A DNA stretch of 64,000 bases from Gelatoporia subvermispora B (GCA_000320605.2 KB445814.1:248001-312000); one strand, 5' to 3'. Counted from the stretch's first letter, positions 36,174-49,817 are shown. The notes: generated by a model from the sequence alone, not told the origin. Numbers and translations are program-made.

Positions 36174-39100
36174 ATGTCGTTGCCGCCCTCGAGCGAGCTT
36201 CCAGAGCTGCAGAACGAGGTCATCAGTACCCCGCTCGAGAAAAAGCTCGAATACGACGATCTCTCACTGGATAAGGAGAAACTCGATGTTTCTGAGCAAG
36301 TGGTGTCGGACGATGAGGTTGATGACACAGTCATCCAGAAGGCCGAAGACGTTGCCATCCAGGTCAGTGACATCTATCATGTCCGTTAATTCATCTGACG
36401 TTTGGCGAACACACAGATTCTGTCGACAGAAGATGATCCAGACCTTCCTGTCCTCACATTTCGAATGGTATTTCTGGGTATTGGTCTCAGCGCGTTCGGA
36501 TCGGTCCTTTCGACCATCTATACGTTCAAACCACAGGTATATAAGCATCGTGGTCGCCATTGCATTCATATTCACCTTATTGGCAGAATGCGACCGTCTC
36601 TCAGCTATTCTGCCTGATCATCGCCTACGTGCTTGGTACTGCGATGGCAAGTGCGTGATGATGACACTCACCGAACCTAGAAGTATGCTGACTATCTCGG
36701 GCTGCAAGGTATTATCCCGTCGCATGGTATGTGGAAGTACCTCAATCCAGGACCTTTCAACATCAAGGGTAAGCAGTCTCTGTTCGTACGGCCAATAGTC
36801 CCGATTCAGATTTTGCGATGCTCAGAGCACACGGCAATTGTGATCATGGCATCAACTGCATCGACAGTTGCGGTCGGAATGGAGATTATTGCTGCACTGA
36901 GTGAGCTGCCCGCCTGTCGGTAAAATAAACTGGGGCTTTTATGAACTCTATTCTTTATTGTGACATAGACCTCTTCTACGACATCAAGCTCAATGCCGCG
37001 GTTGCTATCTTCCAGATTTTTGCGAGCCAGATGATCGGATATGGAATTGCTGGGTGTCGTGAGTACCTCCGGAATTGTAATGGTCAATATATTCGTTAAA
37101 CACGTGCCAGTACGCACGTTGCTCGTATATCCGACATAGTGCGCATATCGTATTCCTCTTTCCCTCGCCAGTCGTTGACATTTTCACCCAGCGCGTTCTA
37201 CCCGACATACATATCCGTCGTCAACCTTCTCCAGAGCTTGCACTTTGGTGGCTCTCTAAACTACAAGCGAAGGTGCGCTCCCATGTACTTGGCCGGTTAC
37301 CTGCTCATTGATGCATTCAACGTTGAGGCAGACGTTACTTTTGGTTTGTGGTACGCATGACTATGCCTTCCCCCCGGGTCATGTGATAAGCTTATATACT
37401 TTAGTTCGCCGCGATTTTCTTCTGGGAATGGCATGTTCCATCACACCGAGAATCCGTTAGCTTTACTTACGGCCTTGTTTGCAGGATCCCGCAATATCCA
37501 TTCCCACTTTTGACAGCTATTTCTATCGTCTGCATTGCAGATAATGGACGGCATGACTGGATCCGCAACCTGTTCGGCGCGGGTTCTAGCAACGAGGGAA
37601 TTGGGCTGCTCAGCTTCAGTACCAGCTGGACGCTCATTACCCAGGGCAGCCCACTTGTTTGGCCATTGCAGACGCGTACGTGATAAGCTCTGACGATTGC
37701 CTTCATCTGGGTACTTATGTCGACCGCAGAGATTAACTCGTACAGTACGGATCAAGCCTCGCCCTGTCAGTGTCTGATCTGGTATTAACGACATTTTTTA
37801 GTCGGAATGGCCATTGGCTACGTGGTGCTCACGCTCGTGTACTACACAAACACTTTCAATGCACGCGATCTCGACTGGATGTCGCAGGACCTCTTCGCCT
37901 CAGACGGCACGACTTATAATGCAACCGCCATCCTCAACAACGATTTCACAGTTGACCCGACGAAGCTCGCACAAGTCGGGCTTCCGCGGTTCACAGCCAC
38001 CTACACCGTTAGTCAGATGTGCTACAACTTCAGTCTAGGCGCCGCCGTTGTGCATGTGCTACTGTGGTACTGGGTAGATCTCAAGAAAAGTATGTGATTC
38101 TACGTAGTGTCTTGCTGTTTGCCTGCCGACTGTTGCTGATTGCAACCAGCGTTCGGCAAACTGGATTTCTTGAGCAACTCTCACGAGATCGACGATCCTC
38201 ATTATGCACGTAAGCCGTGATACACGAAATGAGTGTTCGGTGCGATAACCTGATGCCAACTCGCAGAAATGAGGAAATACCCTGAGGTTCCGCATTGGTG
38301 GTATCTTGCTGTGTTCTTCATCTCGCTTGGGGTTGGCATTGGTTGCAGCGTGTGTAGCCTAATTGATTCGGCCTACGCTTTCCAACTCATTCCCGCTCAG
38401 TACACCACAGGGAAAGCGCTGATGCCATGGTGGAGCATTCTCTTGTTCACCGCGCTCAGCTGCTTCCTTGCAGTTGCCCTCGGCCTCAGTCAGTCTCAGT
38501 CATGTCCGTTTCCGCGGATGTCGCTCATCCGGTAGAATTATCTCGCAGTCATGGCAACAACTGGCTTCCAGCTATCCATTCGCTACGCGGTGCAAATTCT
38601 TGCAGCTTTCATTCATCCAGGTAATCCTATGTGAGCCGACGCGTTCAACACTAGACTGCCTGTCGCTTATCCCTCCGTAGCGCCGTGATGTACGTTAACC
38701 TGTATGGCAATACTACAGCATACCAGACTCTGGCAATGTTGCAAGGTGAGTCCAGCGTAACTTGCGCCATGAATATGCGCTCAATTTGGGTGGTGACAGA
38801 TCTCAAGCTTGGACAGTATACGAAGTTACCACCTCGGGCCACTTTCGTTGTACAGATGGCGGGTTCGATTGTCGGTGCAATTTTCAACTACACGAGTACG
38901 TGCATACCCGACGCCATGTGAGGACTTATCTTATGTACACGTCGCGCAGTGATGATCACGATCGTGGATAACAATCGTGCTGCATTACTCGACCCTGTGG
39001 GCACCCGCATTGTGAGTGTAGAAGCACGTCTTCGTGAAATTGACAATGGTTGACTATCTTTGCCATCTGTACGTAGTGGAGTGGTTGGGTCATTCAAGGA

Positions 39101-39794
39101 TATAATTCCTCGTCGGTCGCGATGGGAGCTCTTGGAAGAGAACTGTATGACGGTCTTCGCTGTCTGATAATATTACGGTTTACGTGATATTTGCTCCTGA
39201 CAGTTTCTCTTTTGGAAAGCCGTACTACCTGATTGCCTTTGCGATATTCATTGGGCTTGCTTTCCCAATCCCGTTTTGGCTTGTGCACAGGTTCTCCAAA
39301 CCCGGATCGCTTATATCCAAGGTCGCAGCATATGTCAACACACCAATCATTGCTCTGTACATCGGGTACCTGCCATATTCCGTGAATGGGCAATGGTGGT
39401 ATGTGTTCGTGCGGCGATCAAAGCCTGACTAATGAATCTCATCACCTCGATAGGTCATGTGTGGTGATCGGATTTACCGCTCAGTGGTGGGCTCGGTCTC
39501 GAAGGCCGGGCTGGTTCAACAAATACAACTATTTGACATCCGCAGCGCTTGACGGCGGAAGTCAAATTATCCTCTTCGTCCTCGTATGTTACAGCTCACG
39601 AGCATTTGTCATCGTCCTCACTTTTCGACATGCAGAGCTTCGCTGTATTCGGAGCCAGCGGAAACGCGGTCGATTTTCCGAATTGGTAAGTGGAATAAGG
39701 TCTTTACTGATGAAGATACCCATCGCTGTATCATTGTAGGTGGGGAAATCCGGCCAACTTGTCTGTAGACCGATGTGCATCAACGGGAAGCTGA
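36174..39794 (+). CDS. OPT-family oligopeptide transporter, 25 exons
   Basis: OPT proteins are proton-coupled importers of small peptides, glutathione or metal-siderophore conjugates across the plasma membrane. I joined 25 exons in phase (36174..36362 through 39740..39794) to 761 aa. Family motifs are NPGPFNIKEHT, PLLTAISIVCIADNG, TYTVSQMCYNFSLG, YPEVPHWWYLAVF, TTGFQLSIRYAVQILAAFIH, the KIPPR-type YTKLPPRATFVVQM and the C-terminal PNWWGNPANLSVDRCASTGS. An acidic N-terminal tail precedes the first membrane segment (FRMVFLGIGLSAFGSVLSTI). Exons of 14, 15, 19 and 26 nt occur, and the intron starting at 37431 is GC-AG: only that join restores the conserved Trp. The reading frame appears intact. 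Confidence 0.94.
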
Positions 39795-39942
39795 AGGGTC
39801 ATCGCAGGGTGTAAATTGTGTTACATTGTAGTAGCAACGACACTAGCAACAGCATGATCTACAATATCGCTATCGCATATGCGAATACACCTATCGTATT
39901 AGTGAGAGACACGACCTCGGAAGTATTATCGGCACTGTGGAT

Positions 39943-42916
39943 TCACTCAGGTTTTTCTTGACGATATCGACGTTCCCAAGTCATATGCATGGGGTCAAGC
40001 GTGCTTCCGAATTTGAAGCGCGCTTGAAGGTCCTCCGACTTCGGTAATTTGTGCGGATGCGCCCTTCCGCGTAAAGTGAGCTCATGCATTGCTTGAGCAA
40101 GTCCGACGTGATCCGCCAGGAATCCGTATGTCGTTGGTTTGATTCCTTTCGCGCGGAGCCTTAGGCATCTAGTGTCTGTGCTATTCCCTTCACGGGTCGG
40201 ATAACTGGCGGTTACCCCATCTTCTTTGTTACCGAGGTCGATTAGCACCACCATGTAAGGAAGATCCGGATTGGAGTTGATCCCGCTGCGACTTCTTGAG
40301 ATGACATTGAGGTCTGTTGTCGATACATTGGTACCAAGTTTATCAGAAGCTAGGATATAGCTCATGCAATGAATGTCGTCAACACCATCCCGGCGAAAGT
40401 AGACCGGGATAACCTTGTCGAAGTCTTTCTGTTGATGAGCGCATTGGATGGCTGCGCTACGAGTCCAGAGACGTAGGAGCCATTCGTTCGCACTGCAAGG
40501 GATTTAGCCATTTGTCGAGCATGCATGTGAAACGAATGACGTACTTCCAGTCGCTGTTGTAATTTTCTCTGAGGCTGGTCTTTGATGTATCGATATCCTC
40601 GTCCATGGCAACCCAATGAGAGAAGTTGACATATGCATCCTTGAACGCTCGCATAGCGCTGTTCTTGGCATCAGGAGACGGCCACACTACATCGTGGAAT
40701 ATCTTTTCAATCAGAACAGTCACAGGAACCATCCTGCAGTACTGGAGCTCTATATCCCAAGGATCGCCGACAGGTGCAGGTTTTGGTTCACCGAGATCGT
40801 GCACTGCGAGGTCTTTGCCGAGGAGCCAAAGAACACGACTGACTAGCTCTCCATTCGAGCCCATCGATACCATCCCATTAGTCAGCTTGCGTCGGAGATG
40901 CGTCAGTGCTTGCCCAATGCCCTTCAGACCACCACTGTGTAGCGCCTTTGCGGCAATATGAGACAGTAGGGGTTCCGATGGATACGGAGTATACCGCCAT
41001 ATCCGATCTTCGGTAGTCGCAACGCATATACGCATGTTTGTGGATATTTGCTTATCTATAAACTCCACCGCGTCGGGATGACCGAACGCAACGTGAAGAC
41101 AGAATCGTTGCGCGAGCAAAACGAGAGCGGTGTCGGGGTTGTTGAGGTTGACGTTTTTAGCATTGATGAGCTTCTGACGTGCGTACGCCTCCAATCCATG
41201 GAGATCTTGGTGCAAGTTCCGCGTTGCTGCCCACCTATTCGGCATTAGTAGTAGTCATTACAATCACGCAGACAAATGTTCACTCACAGTGGTCGACCAT
41301 ACAACATCATATGCTTCACTTTCGCAACATCTAACGCGTTGAACCCGCCGAGCTCCGGCGCCATCTGATCCCAACCCAGACTCGTGAAAGGAACTACTAT
41401 TCTTTCTCCAGCTACCGAAACACGGGTGGACTTGACTGTAAACGAGGCATCACTAAGTTGGCGGTGTAGACGAGAAATCTATGACTCACACAGGTGTGAA
41501 GGGGCAGCAAAGTCGGCAATCTTTGACTCAGTGGAAGCGAACAGAGTCCAAATCGACGCCCGATTGTTATTCCTGGAGAAGCTGCTGATGACCCGGCACA
41601 GCACATCAGCTGGAGAATATGTCTCGCTTGGGTTCCGCATGGAGTCTGCTTCATCGAAAACGATTACAACTTTAGGCTCCGGGGTGTGGTCAAAGATGGC
41701 AGGGAAGCTTGAATACAAAATTGTGTAGGCCTTGCCCAAAGGTATCTCGCCGTCGTACGTCTTCGTCTGTGATTGTGAGGCACTAGCCGAGTCTTCGCGA
41801 TCTTTTGGTTGCGGCGCTGATTCTACGCCATGTACGCCATGGGATTGGGTGGCGAATTCTATTCCCTGCTTGACCTGGATGCATGTCAGAATGGGCACGT
41901 AGTGATCGTATACACGAATCAGCGACCTACTCGATCAAATCTAGCGCGTACTCTCCCGAAAAACCTATCTTTGTACTGTCCCTCATCCAGGCACATCTGC
42001 GAGTACCATTCTTGAGCGGCTTTTTGCTTGTTACCTTTCACGCGATCCATGATTTCCTCCAACGTCTCCCTGAATACATCAAAGAGCGCGATGAAAAAGG
42101 TACAGCATTTGCTGCCATATTCTGACTCATCAATACCCTTAGACCTGAGTATGTCCGTCGGGATACTGTCGCGCGGGGGATAGTTGGGTAAATCATCCTT
42201 CGATCTGAGATTCATATAGATCACGAATACGCCATGCAAACCGAGCTGCCAATCAATCAATCCGAGGGAGTCAGACAGGGAGCCACTCAGAATCTTACCC
42301 TGAGTAAAGTGCGAGTTTTCCCGCATCCTGTTGCCTGCACCAACGTTGCAAATCTTCCGTACAAGACAGCACGTTCTTCCAATCCTCCGGAATCCGTCGC
42401 TTCACGTGCGAATATTTCGTTCTCCGTCAACCACTCGAAAAGAGCCTCATCCGCATTGCCGAGGTAAGCAGAATCGAGGAACGAATGCCGAAGGACTTGT
42501 AGAGAATTAGCGAATTCAATCGCAGGACCATGTTGTTCTGCGGATAGTCAGGTCGCATAAACATGAGAGTTGTAGTTTACGGACCTTCATCCTTTTTCTC
42601 TGGGGGCTTGATGTAATTTCTCAGGGCTACAAATAACTTGATCAATGACTGCAAACCCGTTAAAAGATATGCACTTACAGTCCTTTACAGCATCGAAATT
42701 TCCCAGTCTGAAAGCCTCCCTCAGTGCGGACTCCGCCCAGTCCTGGTCCTCAAGGAAGTCATCCGCTTCCTCCAGGTCTTGGTAGATTGCGAATGCCACA
42801 TCGGTGAATGCGATGCCCTGTAGAATGAATCGTGGCTTTGGGATGTCCCTTTTCTTCGCCCTGGATTCGCTTTCCAGATGCCGGACCGCGTGCAGAATCT
42901 TTTGGTTTGCATCCAT
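39943..42916 (-). CDS. P-loop NTPase paralogue A (868 aa)
   Basis: I read complement(join(39943..40492,40545..41234,41288..41435,41490..41874,41931..42245,42299..42537,42585..42626,42679..42916)), intact. The N-terminal about 95 residues are unlike the neighbours. A Walker-A-like loop (QATGCGKTRTLL, about residue 165) and a Walker-B-like strand VVIVFDEADS (about 350) mark an NTPase core. Then come LGWDQMA, a YGRPLW motif, a helical region with PYPSEP, WLLGKDLAV, CRMVP and FSHWVAMDED, and a C-terminal module with LWTRSAAIQC, DFDKVIPVYF, PYMVVLIDLG and CLRLRAKG. I know such proteins only as large uncharacterised families in Agaricomycetes. Resemblance to the NTPase part of Crinkler/RHS-type effectors is a hypothesis. 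Role unknown. Confidence 0.82.
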
Positions 42917-43350
42917 CAGCAGGCGATGGTCTGGAAATTTGCAACAGAGGAGAAGGGGTCTGGTGGGAAATCGCCGTCATTCGCCCGTGATTTATACGGA
43001 AATTCCGGGCCACATGGTAGCAACCGCAGATGCTCTGTGGCCTGGAGAACAATGGAGACATCCACGCGATAACTGCGGCATAATCTGGGCAGAAGCCGGC
43101 CATACGTCAGAATCAGCGGATGTTTTATTGCATCAGATCCGGAGACAGTATCGTTTGATGCGGCAGACCTCAATACGCATACGTTGTGCAACGGTGCCTG
43201 TTTAGGGCCAGGGAATCCGACATGCTCCCTAAAATATAGCCCAGTGTGCTGACCAGTAGACATTTGATGAAATGGCTACGAAGGGTGTAGAAGGTTTAGC
43301 CCTGTACTGCCTGCTAGCGTACATCCCCTTGTATCAGATATGACTGCATA
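42917..43350. other. Spacer between NTPase paralogues A and B
   Basis: Likely promoter of A plus the 3' flank of B. No gene supported. Confidence 0.45.
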
Positions 43351-46150
43351 TTACGACAGGATACGGAGATCGCAAGACCACCGGTCTCGGGCAGATAAGT
43401 CTGCATGTGGATGTAGTGAGACCCTCTGCTCGCCGGCTCGTCCGAAAACATCAAAGCGACTTCTCAACGCCCCTAGAGCGCTGGAAGCGGCAACGCGCTC
43501 CTTCCGAATCGCAAGCAAGTCCCTGAAAGAGTTACATAGGTCAGATGACATGAACTTGAAGATGGTTTGATCCATCCCAGCTGCAGATATTCGTAAACAC
43601 TGCCGCTGTTCGTCCTCACAGCAGTCTGATTGGACACCACGAACATCACCGTCGAGCTCATATGAGATCGCAACGAATGGCGCTTCACTGTCAGATATCA
43701 ATCCGCGCCCTTCTGGCGAAACTGAGCGTATCGTCGGTCCCGAAGTAGCATCGACTCCATCCGCGCTCGTTATGAGTAAGTAGCTCATATCGAGTCTACC
43801 CTGATCGTAATTTCGGCTTCCGGGAACCCCGGGCTCAAGGCTGTCTGTTGTCTCGAAGTAGACCGGAAGTAGTTGATCGACGTCAGCTTGATCCCTGCTG
43901 CACTGTATGGCTGCGCTGCGAGCCCAAAGTCTCCGGACCCATTCGTGGGAGCTGCAATCGTGTCAAAAACAGATTCCGGTAATCTCATGATAGCGCATGA
44001 CATACTTCCAGGAGTTCATCGGGTCTTGGGCCCTTGAATTTCCAAGGACTTCGTCCATCTGTACCCAGTGCGAGAAATTGATATAGGCGTTTCTCAAAGC
44101 GGCCTGGGCGCGCATGCGCTTTTCTTCGTCGACGGGCCAGCAATCAGGGCCAAATAGGTGCTCCAAAAAGTTGCTAAGCGGTATCATTCGGCAGTAGGTA
44201 AGTTCTGTGACGAGCATCGTCTCACAAGAAAACAATTGCTGTGCAAGGTGATCTTTGCACAGCAGTAGTAGGAGACGACTCTCCAATCGCCGTTTTGGCT
44301 CTGTCAAAATGACTCCTTGAGAAAGCTCCGTGGATAGGTTCCGCAGGGCATTGATAATGAACCTCTCGTGGTGATTGAGTCGGTGAGCGGCGAGATTCGC
44401 GAGGAACGGTTCGGATGGATATGTGGACCCTGCCCAAACAGGTCCATGACTACAAGGAATGCATATGCGGCATTGCTCATTTATAGACTTTTCCAGAAGC
44501 TGCTGTGAAAGGACGTGGCCGAGGTCGATCCGTAGGCAAAATCGTGGAAACAGTAGGATCATGGGGTCTTGGAGTTTAGGCCACGTAGCACGTGCCATTG
44601 TTGACATCAGTCCTCCAAGATCCTGGCTTGAGGATGTCACGGCGTACCACCTACAAATTTCATCAAAATGAAATACCGTGTGAAGGAACGTTTTACTCAC
44701 CAAGGCCTACCAAAACGCGACATGTGTTCTAATTTGGCGACGTCTCTTGCTGCTACCGAGCCCAATGGCAAGGCAAACTGATCCCATCCTAATGCAGTGA
44801 ATGGCGTGAACAAGCCTTTCTGTTTCCTGGGGCGTTCAAAGTCAAACTGCACTGGCAGCCGTGCGTGCTCTTCATTTGACTTCGATTCACGTGATTTGAG
44901 CGGGTCAGCTAGGCTACACCCAAAATTGGCCACAGATGGATCCCTTGAGACAAATAATACCCAGAGTGGCATTATCAAGGGACGTTGAGAGTATTCTGCG
45001 ATGATTCTGCACAAAATCTCAGATGGTTGATAAGGGAGCGACAACCCGTCGCCTTTGAACCACTGTGCGTCGTCTAAAACGATGGCGAGCCGAGGAAAGT
45101 CAGTGTCATCGAATATGTTTCCATAGGTCCCGAACAGCCATGCGCAAGCGATCCTCAGCTCCCGAATACTACGGTGCAGGTCTGATTTGAAGTCTGGGCG
45201 TCTAGTGGATAAGAGCGCGGAGCGGCGAGCCTTAGTCATAATGTTACCCCTCAGCTGCAACATTGCACTCCGTTAGACCGTGCATTATAGGCTGATCGAA
45301 CGTGTAGACGCACTTCTTCATACTCCTGATAGATACTACTAAGAAATAGGTCGCGATGACTCCGATCTTGTCCGTACATCCGAGTATGCCATATTCTTAC
45401 TGCATCTCCGCGATCGTTGAAAGCGATCTGAAGGATCTTTTCAAGCTCTTTTCCAAACACCTTGAAAACGGCCACAAAGAAAGCACAGCAGGTTATCCCA
45501 TAGTCGTCCTCGTCGTACTCACGACCTCCCAACAGGATCCGTCTAGGTATCATGTCGCCACCAGGGTACTCAGGGTCGTAAGTCCTGTCACTCATATTCA
45601 TGTATATCACGAAGACGCCTCGGTGGCCCATCTGTGGCGGTATGTGATCAGAAGCAATTCAATGAGATAGGGGAACAATGAACCTCTATGCACGTTCGAG
45701 ACTTTCCTGCTCCCTTCCCCTGAATGACGTATCCAAACTTGCCATAATACGTCGCACCGCGTTCGGGCTGAGCAAACAGTCGGTTATTGCGCGTCAGGTA
45801 CTCTGTTAGGGCCTGCGGCGCGTTCCCTCTGTATGGGTGCTCGTGGAACGCACGCGTGGGGTAGTTGGCATCTGAAAGTCGTAATTTAGTGGTGGATCAG
45901 AATCCTAAAACGAACTATCAGGAAGCGTACCATGTAGCGTCCGTTCGGGGTAAGTGGACGGGGAACGGAGTTCAGGCGATGTATAGGAACCTTGAGGACC
46001 AAATTGCATCAGTAGTTTACAAGGCCTTGCAGTAACGATACGACCTTGACTTTGGACGCCATTGTTTGTTTTGAAGTGTTGCTTCCGAGACTCAAACATC
46101 GGTTCGGGACAATTAGGTACTATCATATCAGAGGGCGCGTCGAGACTCAT
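43351..46150 (-). CDS. P-loop NTPase paralogue B (823 aa)
   Basis: I read complement(join(43351..43951,44006..44650,44701..45254,45314..45631,45684..45871,45931..45990,46045..46150)), fully in phase. A short variable N-terminus is followed by YRGNAPQALTEYLTRNNRLF, the P-loop GYVIQGKGAGKSRTCIE (about residue 108), HRGVFVIYMNM, the Walker-B-like LAIVLDDAQWF, LGWDQFALPLGSVAARDVAK, SRFGRPW, and the helical block with YPSEPFLA, CKDHLAQQLF, CRMIPLSNFLEHLFGP and FSHWVQMDE. The C-terminal module reads LWARSAAIQCSRDQ, DQLLPVYFE and CLRISAAGMDQTIFKFMSS. Exons 2-5 have exactly the lengths (60, 188, 318, 554 nt) found in C, evidence of tandem duplication. The start Met at 46150 is chosen by alignment with C. 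Confidence 0.82.
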
Positions 46151-46770
46151 GGGACCTTTTGGAATAAGATGTTCAGGCAAACCGTACGAGCAGTGGGACG
46201 TCGCGGGCGACCGAAGACGAATATGAATATGGTTGAATCAGACAACTGCGACTGTGGCCCGGCATCCGGGCGCCAGTCCGAAAGCTGCCGAGCGCTTGAG
46301 CTTGTGGCAGAACCGTACCCGGGTTATCAAAGGCAAAGAATATTCCTGTATCACATCGCTTCCTAGTGAGTGAATCTCGTGCGATCACGATCGCAGCCAT
46401 GCGCCTGATCCCAATGATGCTATCCCGTAGTTATCCTGTCCTGTAGTATATTGATAGAAGGCCGAAAGGCGGAGCTACCGAACTTCAGGGCCTCAAGCTG
46501 TTAAGATGGGTCACAGAAATAGTCTCACTTTCCGGCGTGTGCTTTTGGACAGTAGAGAAATATGAGTTCGCGTTCCTCATTGCGGGAACGGCTCGAAATT
46601 ACGTGCTGGTAACATGCTACCATGTGAGCCCATTGGACGAGGCAAAGCGACTTCCTTCTCCACGACTTAGCAGCCCACTGCTGAGCAGTATATGGCAATG
46701 TAGTACTTGCCAAAGTATTGTAACAGCAAGCTCTATAGAGCAATGGACGCTTAATAACCTCTCCTCGCTC
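46151..46770. other. Spacer between NTPase paralogues B and C
   Basis: Promoter of B and 3' flank of C. Short frames at 46525-46776 on both strands are unsupported. Confidence 0.45.
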
Positions 46771-49563
46771 CTATGACTGTCCAACGACGCTATAATGGGT
46801 TCTCAGAGTCTGCAGTACACTAATGTTAACCTCATGCTTTTGGTGAAGTGTAAGTAGATTCTGAATGGAGTCAGACAACTCAGACGACATGAACGGAAAG
46901 GTAGACCTATTAGCCGCCGACACGTGCAGACGCAGGTATTTTTGCTGTGCGTTCGCGTCGAATATCGAGTGGACGCTACTGATATCACAGTCAAGATCCA
47001 GGCGGATCGTTATGTATGGCAATTCGATGTCGGGTATCACTTCGTACGGTTGTCGCGGTATCGAGTTTGATTTCGAGGTCGCGGAAATGCTGCTTTTGAA
47101 TGAGGTCGTTATGGCCATGTAGCTCATACATGATTTATCTCGGTCGTGATACTGATCCGTGTTATCGTGTCTGGCTGAGGTGAGGTCTGCTAGTCCAGAT
47201 GATCTGTCGCGTGTGGGAATCGCGGAGCTCTGGGTAGCTGATTGGTCTTCTTCCATCACATCAAAGTATACTGGGATGAGCTGATCGAAGCCGAGTTGGT
47301 GTTCGCTACACTGTACGGCTGCACTGCGAGTCCATAGTCTAAGAAGCCAGTCGCGAGAACTGTGGTCGTTTCAGCAATCCACAATCTCCGCTATTTTGAT
47401 ATGTAGGACGTACTCCCATGATGAAGTAAGTCCTTGGGTGCTCGACTTTCCTATCTCCTCCTCCGTTCTCACCCAATGCGAGAAATTAACGTACGCATTC
47501 TTGAGCGCAGTCTGAGCTAGAAAACGTTCGTGTTCATCTTCAGGCCAGCAGCTAGGGCCGAGCATATATTCTATGAATTTGCTGAGAGATATCATCCGAC
47601 AATGAACAAGTTCGACGTCGAGAATGCTCCCATGGGCGAAGAGATCTTGTGCAAGGTGATCCTTGCACAGTAATAGCAGAAGGCGACTTTCCAGCCGAGG
47701 TTGTCGTGAAGTCACGATAAGCCCTCGAGAGATCTGCGAGGATAGACCGTGGAGGGCATCGAGAACGAGTCTGTCATCGCTGTGGAGTTGGAAAGCAGCT
47801 AAGTGTGCAAGGAAAGGTTCGGACGGGTATGTGGAGTGCATCCATACCGGGCCAGTATTTGGGCACATACAGATAGTACGACATTGCTCAGATATAGAAT
47901 TTTCGAGAGTTTTCTGCGCGAGAACATGGCCAGGGTCAACGCGCAGGCAGAATCGGGGATACAAGAGGTGTGTCGCATTGTTGAGTGTCGGCCACACAGC
48001 ACGGGCCATCTTCAACACAAGACCACCGAGGTGCAAGCCCGAAAGGGTCACCGAGTACCACCTACGTAGCCGAGGACGTTAAGGGTGGTGAACAGTCGGA
48101 CAATGCGTCGTCCTCACCATGGTCGGCCAAAACGCGACATATGTTCTAACCTAGCCACATCTCGTGCTGCAACAGATCCCAGCGGGAGAGCAAGCTGATC
48201 CCATCCCATAGCAGTGAAAGGCGCAAACAGGCCCTTGTGGCTCCCAAGACGTTCATCGTCAAACAATGTTGACGCCATCTCGCATTCTTCATCGATGGAC
48301 ATGCGCTTTTGGGTTATGAGTGGGTTCGCTAGGCTGGAACCAAAGTTCGCGACTGAAACATCTCTTGAGACGAATACGACCCATATCGACGCCATCATCG
48401 CATGCTTTGAGTACTCTGCGATGATTTGACAGAGGATCTCCGAGGGTGAATACGATAGCGACGACCGGTTGCCTTTGAGCCACTGCGCCTCGTCCACTAC
48501 CATAGCGAGCCGAGGGAGATCTATGCCGTCGAAGATTGCTGAGTAAGTGTTGCAGAGCGATGCACAAGTGGCCTTCAATTCGCGTATACCACCGTTCAGA
48601 CCCGAGTCCGAGCCTGAGCGTTTATCGTGTGAAGACGCTGGACCTCGGTCAGCCATAAGGGTGTTTCTCAGCTGCAACATTGCACATACGTGAGGACAGA
48701 TACCCCGGTGTAATCATGAACGAAATATGTACCTCTTCGTATTCCCGCTGGACATTGGCGAAGAATAGATCGCGATGGCTCTGATCCTGTCCACACATCC
48801 GGGTATGCCATAGACGGACTGCATCTCCACGATCGTTCAAGGTAGACTGGAGAATGTTCCCAAGTTCTCTCCCAAACACTTTGAAGATGGCTGTAAAGAA
48901 AGCGCAGCAACTAGCCCCGTAGTCGTTTCCGTTATATTCGTGGCCTTCTAACAATATATGTCTAGGAATGATGTCACCACCAGGGTAGTCAGGGTCATAT
49001 GTCCTTTCCCTCAGATTCATGTATATCACGAAGACCCCTCGGTGACCCATCTAGGACGACAAATGACTCAGAGCTCGCCAACTGGACCAGGAGAAACCGA
49101 ACCTCTATGCAAGTCCGTGACTTCCCAGATCCTTTCCCTTGAATGACATATCCAAACTTGCCATGATATGTTACGCCGCGTTCGGGTTGGGAAAACAGCC
49201 GGTTGTTATGTGCCAAATATTCCACTAAAGCCTGCGACGCATTTCCGCGGTAGCGATACTGGTGGAACGTGTGTGCGAGGTAGTTGGCGTCTGAAAGTTG
49301 TAAGTTGACTGAAGGTCAGGCTACCGATACCAAACTAGTGAAACATACCATATGGCCTCCTTTCAGAGTGAATGGCTTTCGCATGATGGTAAGAAGAGGC
49401 GTATGAGACTTGTGAAGGTATGGTCTCAGTGACTTGTAGTTCCCTGCATCAAGTCGTCACCTTGACTTTGGACATCGATCTGCGTCTCAACGCGGTGCTT
49501 CCGAGACATCGCTTCCGGCCACTGACTGTGTGCCATATTATCGGAACTCGTCCCGCGACCCAT
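46771..49563 (-). CDS. P-loop NTPase paralogue C (819 aa)
   Basis: I read complement(join(46771..47359,47414..48061,48118..48671,48733..49050,49103..49290,49349..49408,49461..49563)), intact. It is the closest relative of B: GYVIQGKGSGKSRTCIE P-loop, HRGVFVIYMNLRERTYDP, Walker-B-like LAMVVDEAQWLKG, GWDQLALPLGSVAARDVARL, MSRFGRPW, YPSEPFLAHLAAFQL, CKDHLAQDLF and FSHWVRTEEE, then LWTRSAAVQCSEHQ, DQLIPVYFD and LRLHVSAANRSTFPFMSSEL. The region between the PVYF motif and the final domain is longer and Ser-rich than in A. The N-terminal 34 residues differ strongly from B although the exon border and the VQSQ end are shared, so the N-terminus evolves fast. Confidence 0.82.
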
Positions 49564-49817
49564 GGTGGTTCGTAGGCGTTATCGTAGTGTACGGAGAGCA
49601 AGTGATTGACTGCTAGGTGCAACCAGAGACGGATATGGTAAGATCAGACCAACGACGTATGTGGCCAGGTAAGTACACGGGCGCTTAACAAGACTTGCCG
49701 GGCGCTTGGTACTGTGGCACGGACGTGTAACCAACCGGCGCGGGTATAAGTTGCCCTCATGTAAAGCTTTGTTATCGACACGTTTGCATGCGCACACCAT
49801 CTGACATATTTGAGTCA
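49564..49817. promoter_or_regulatory. Presumed bidirectional promoter between NTPase C and D
   Basis: C (minus) and D (plus) are divergent with only about 254 bp between proposed start codons, so both promoters should lie here. I cannot identify individual boxes with confidence. Confidence 0.4.
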
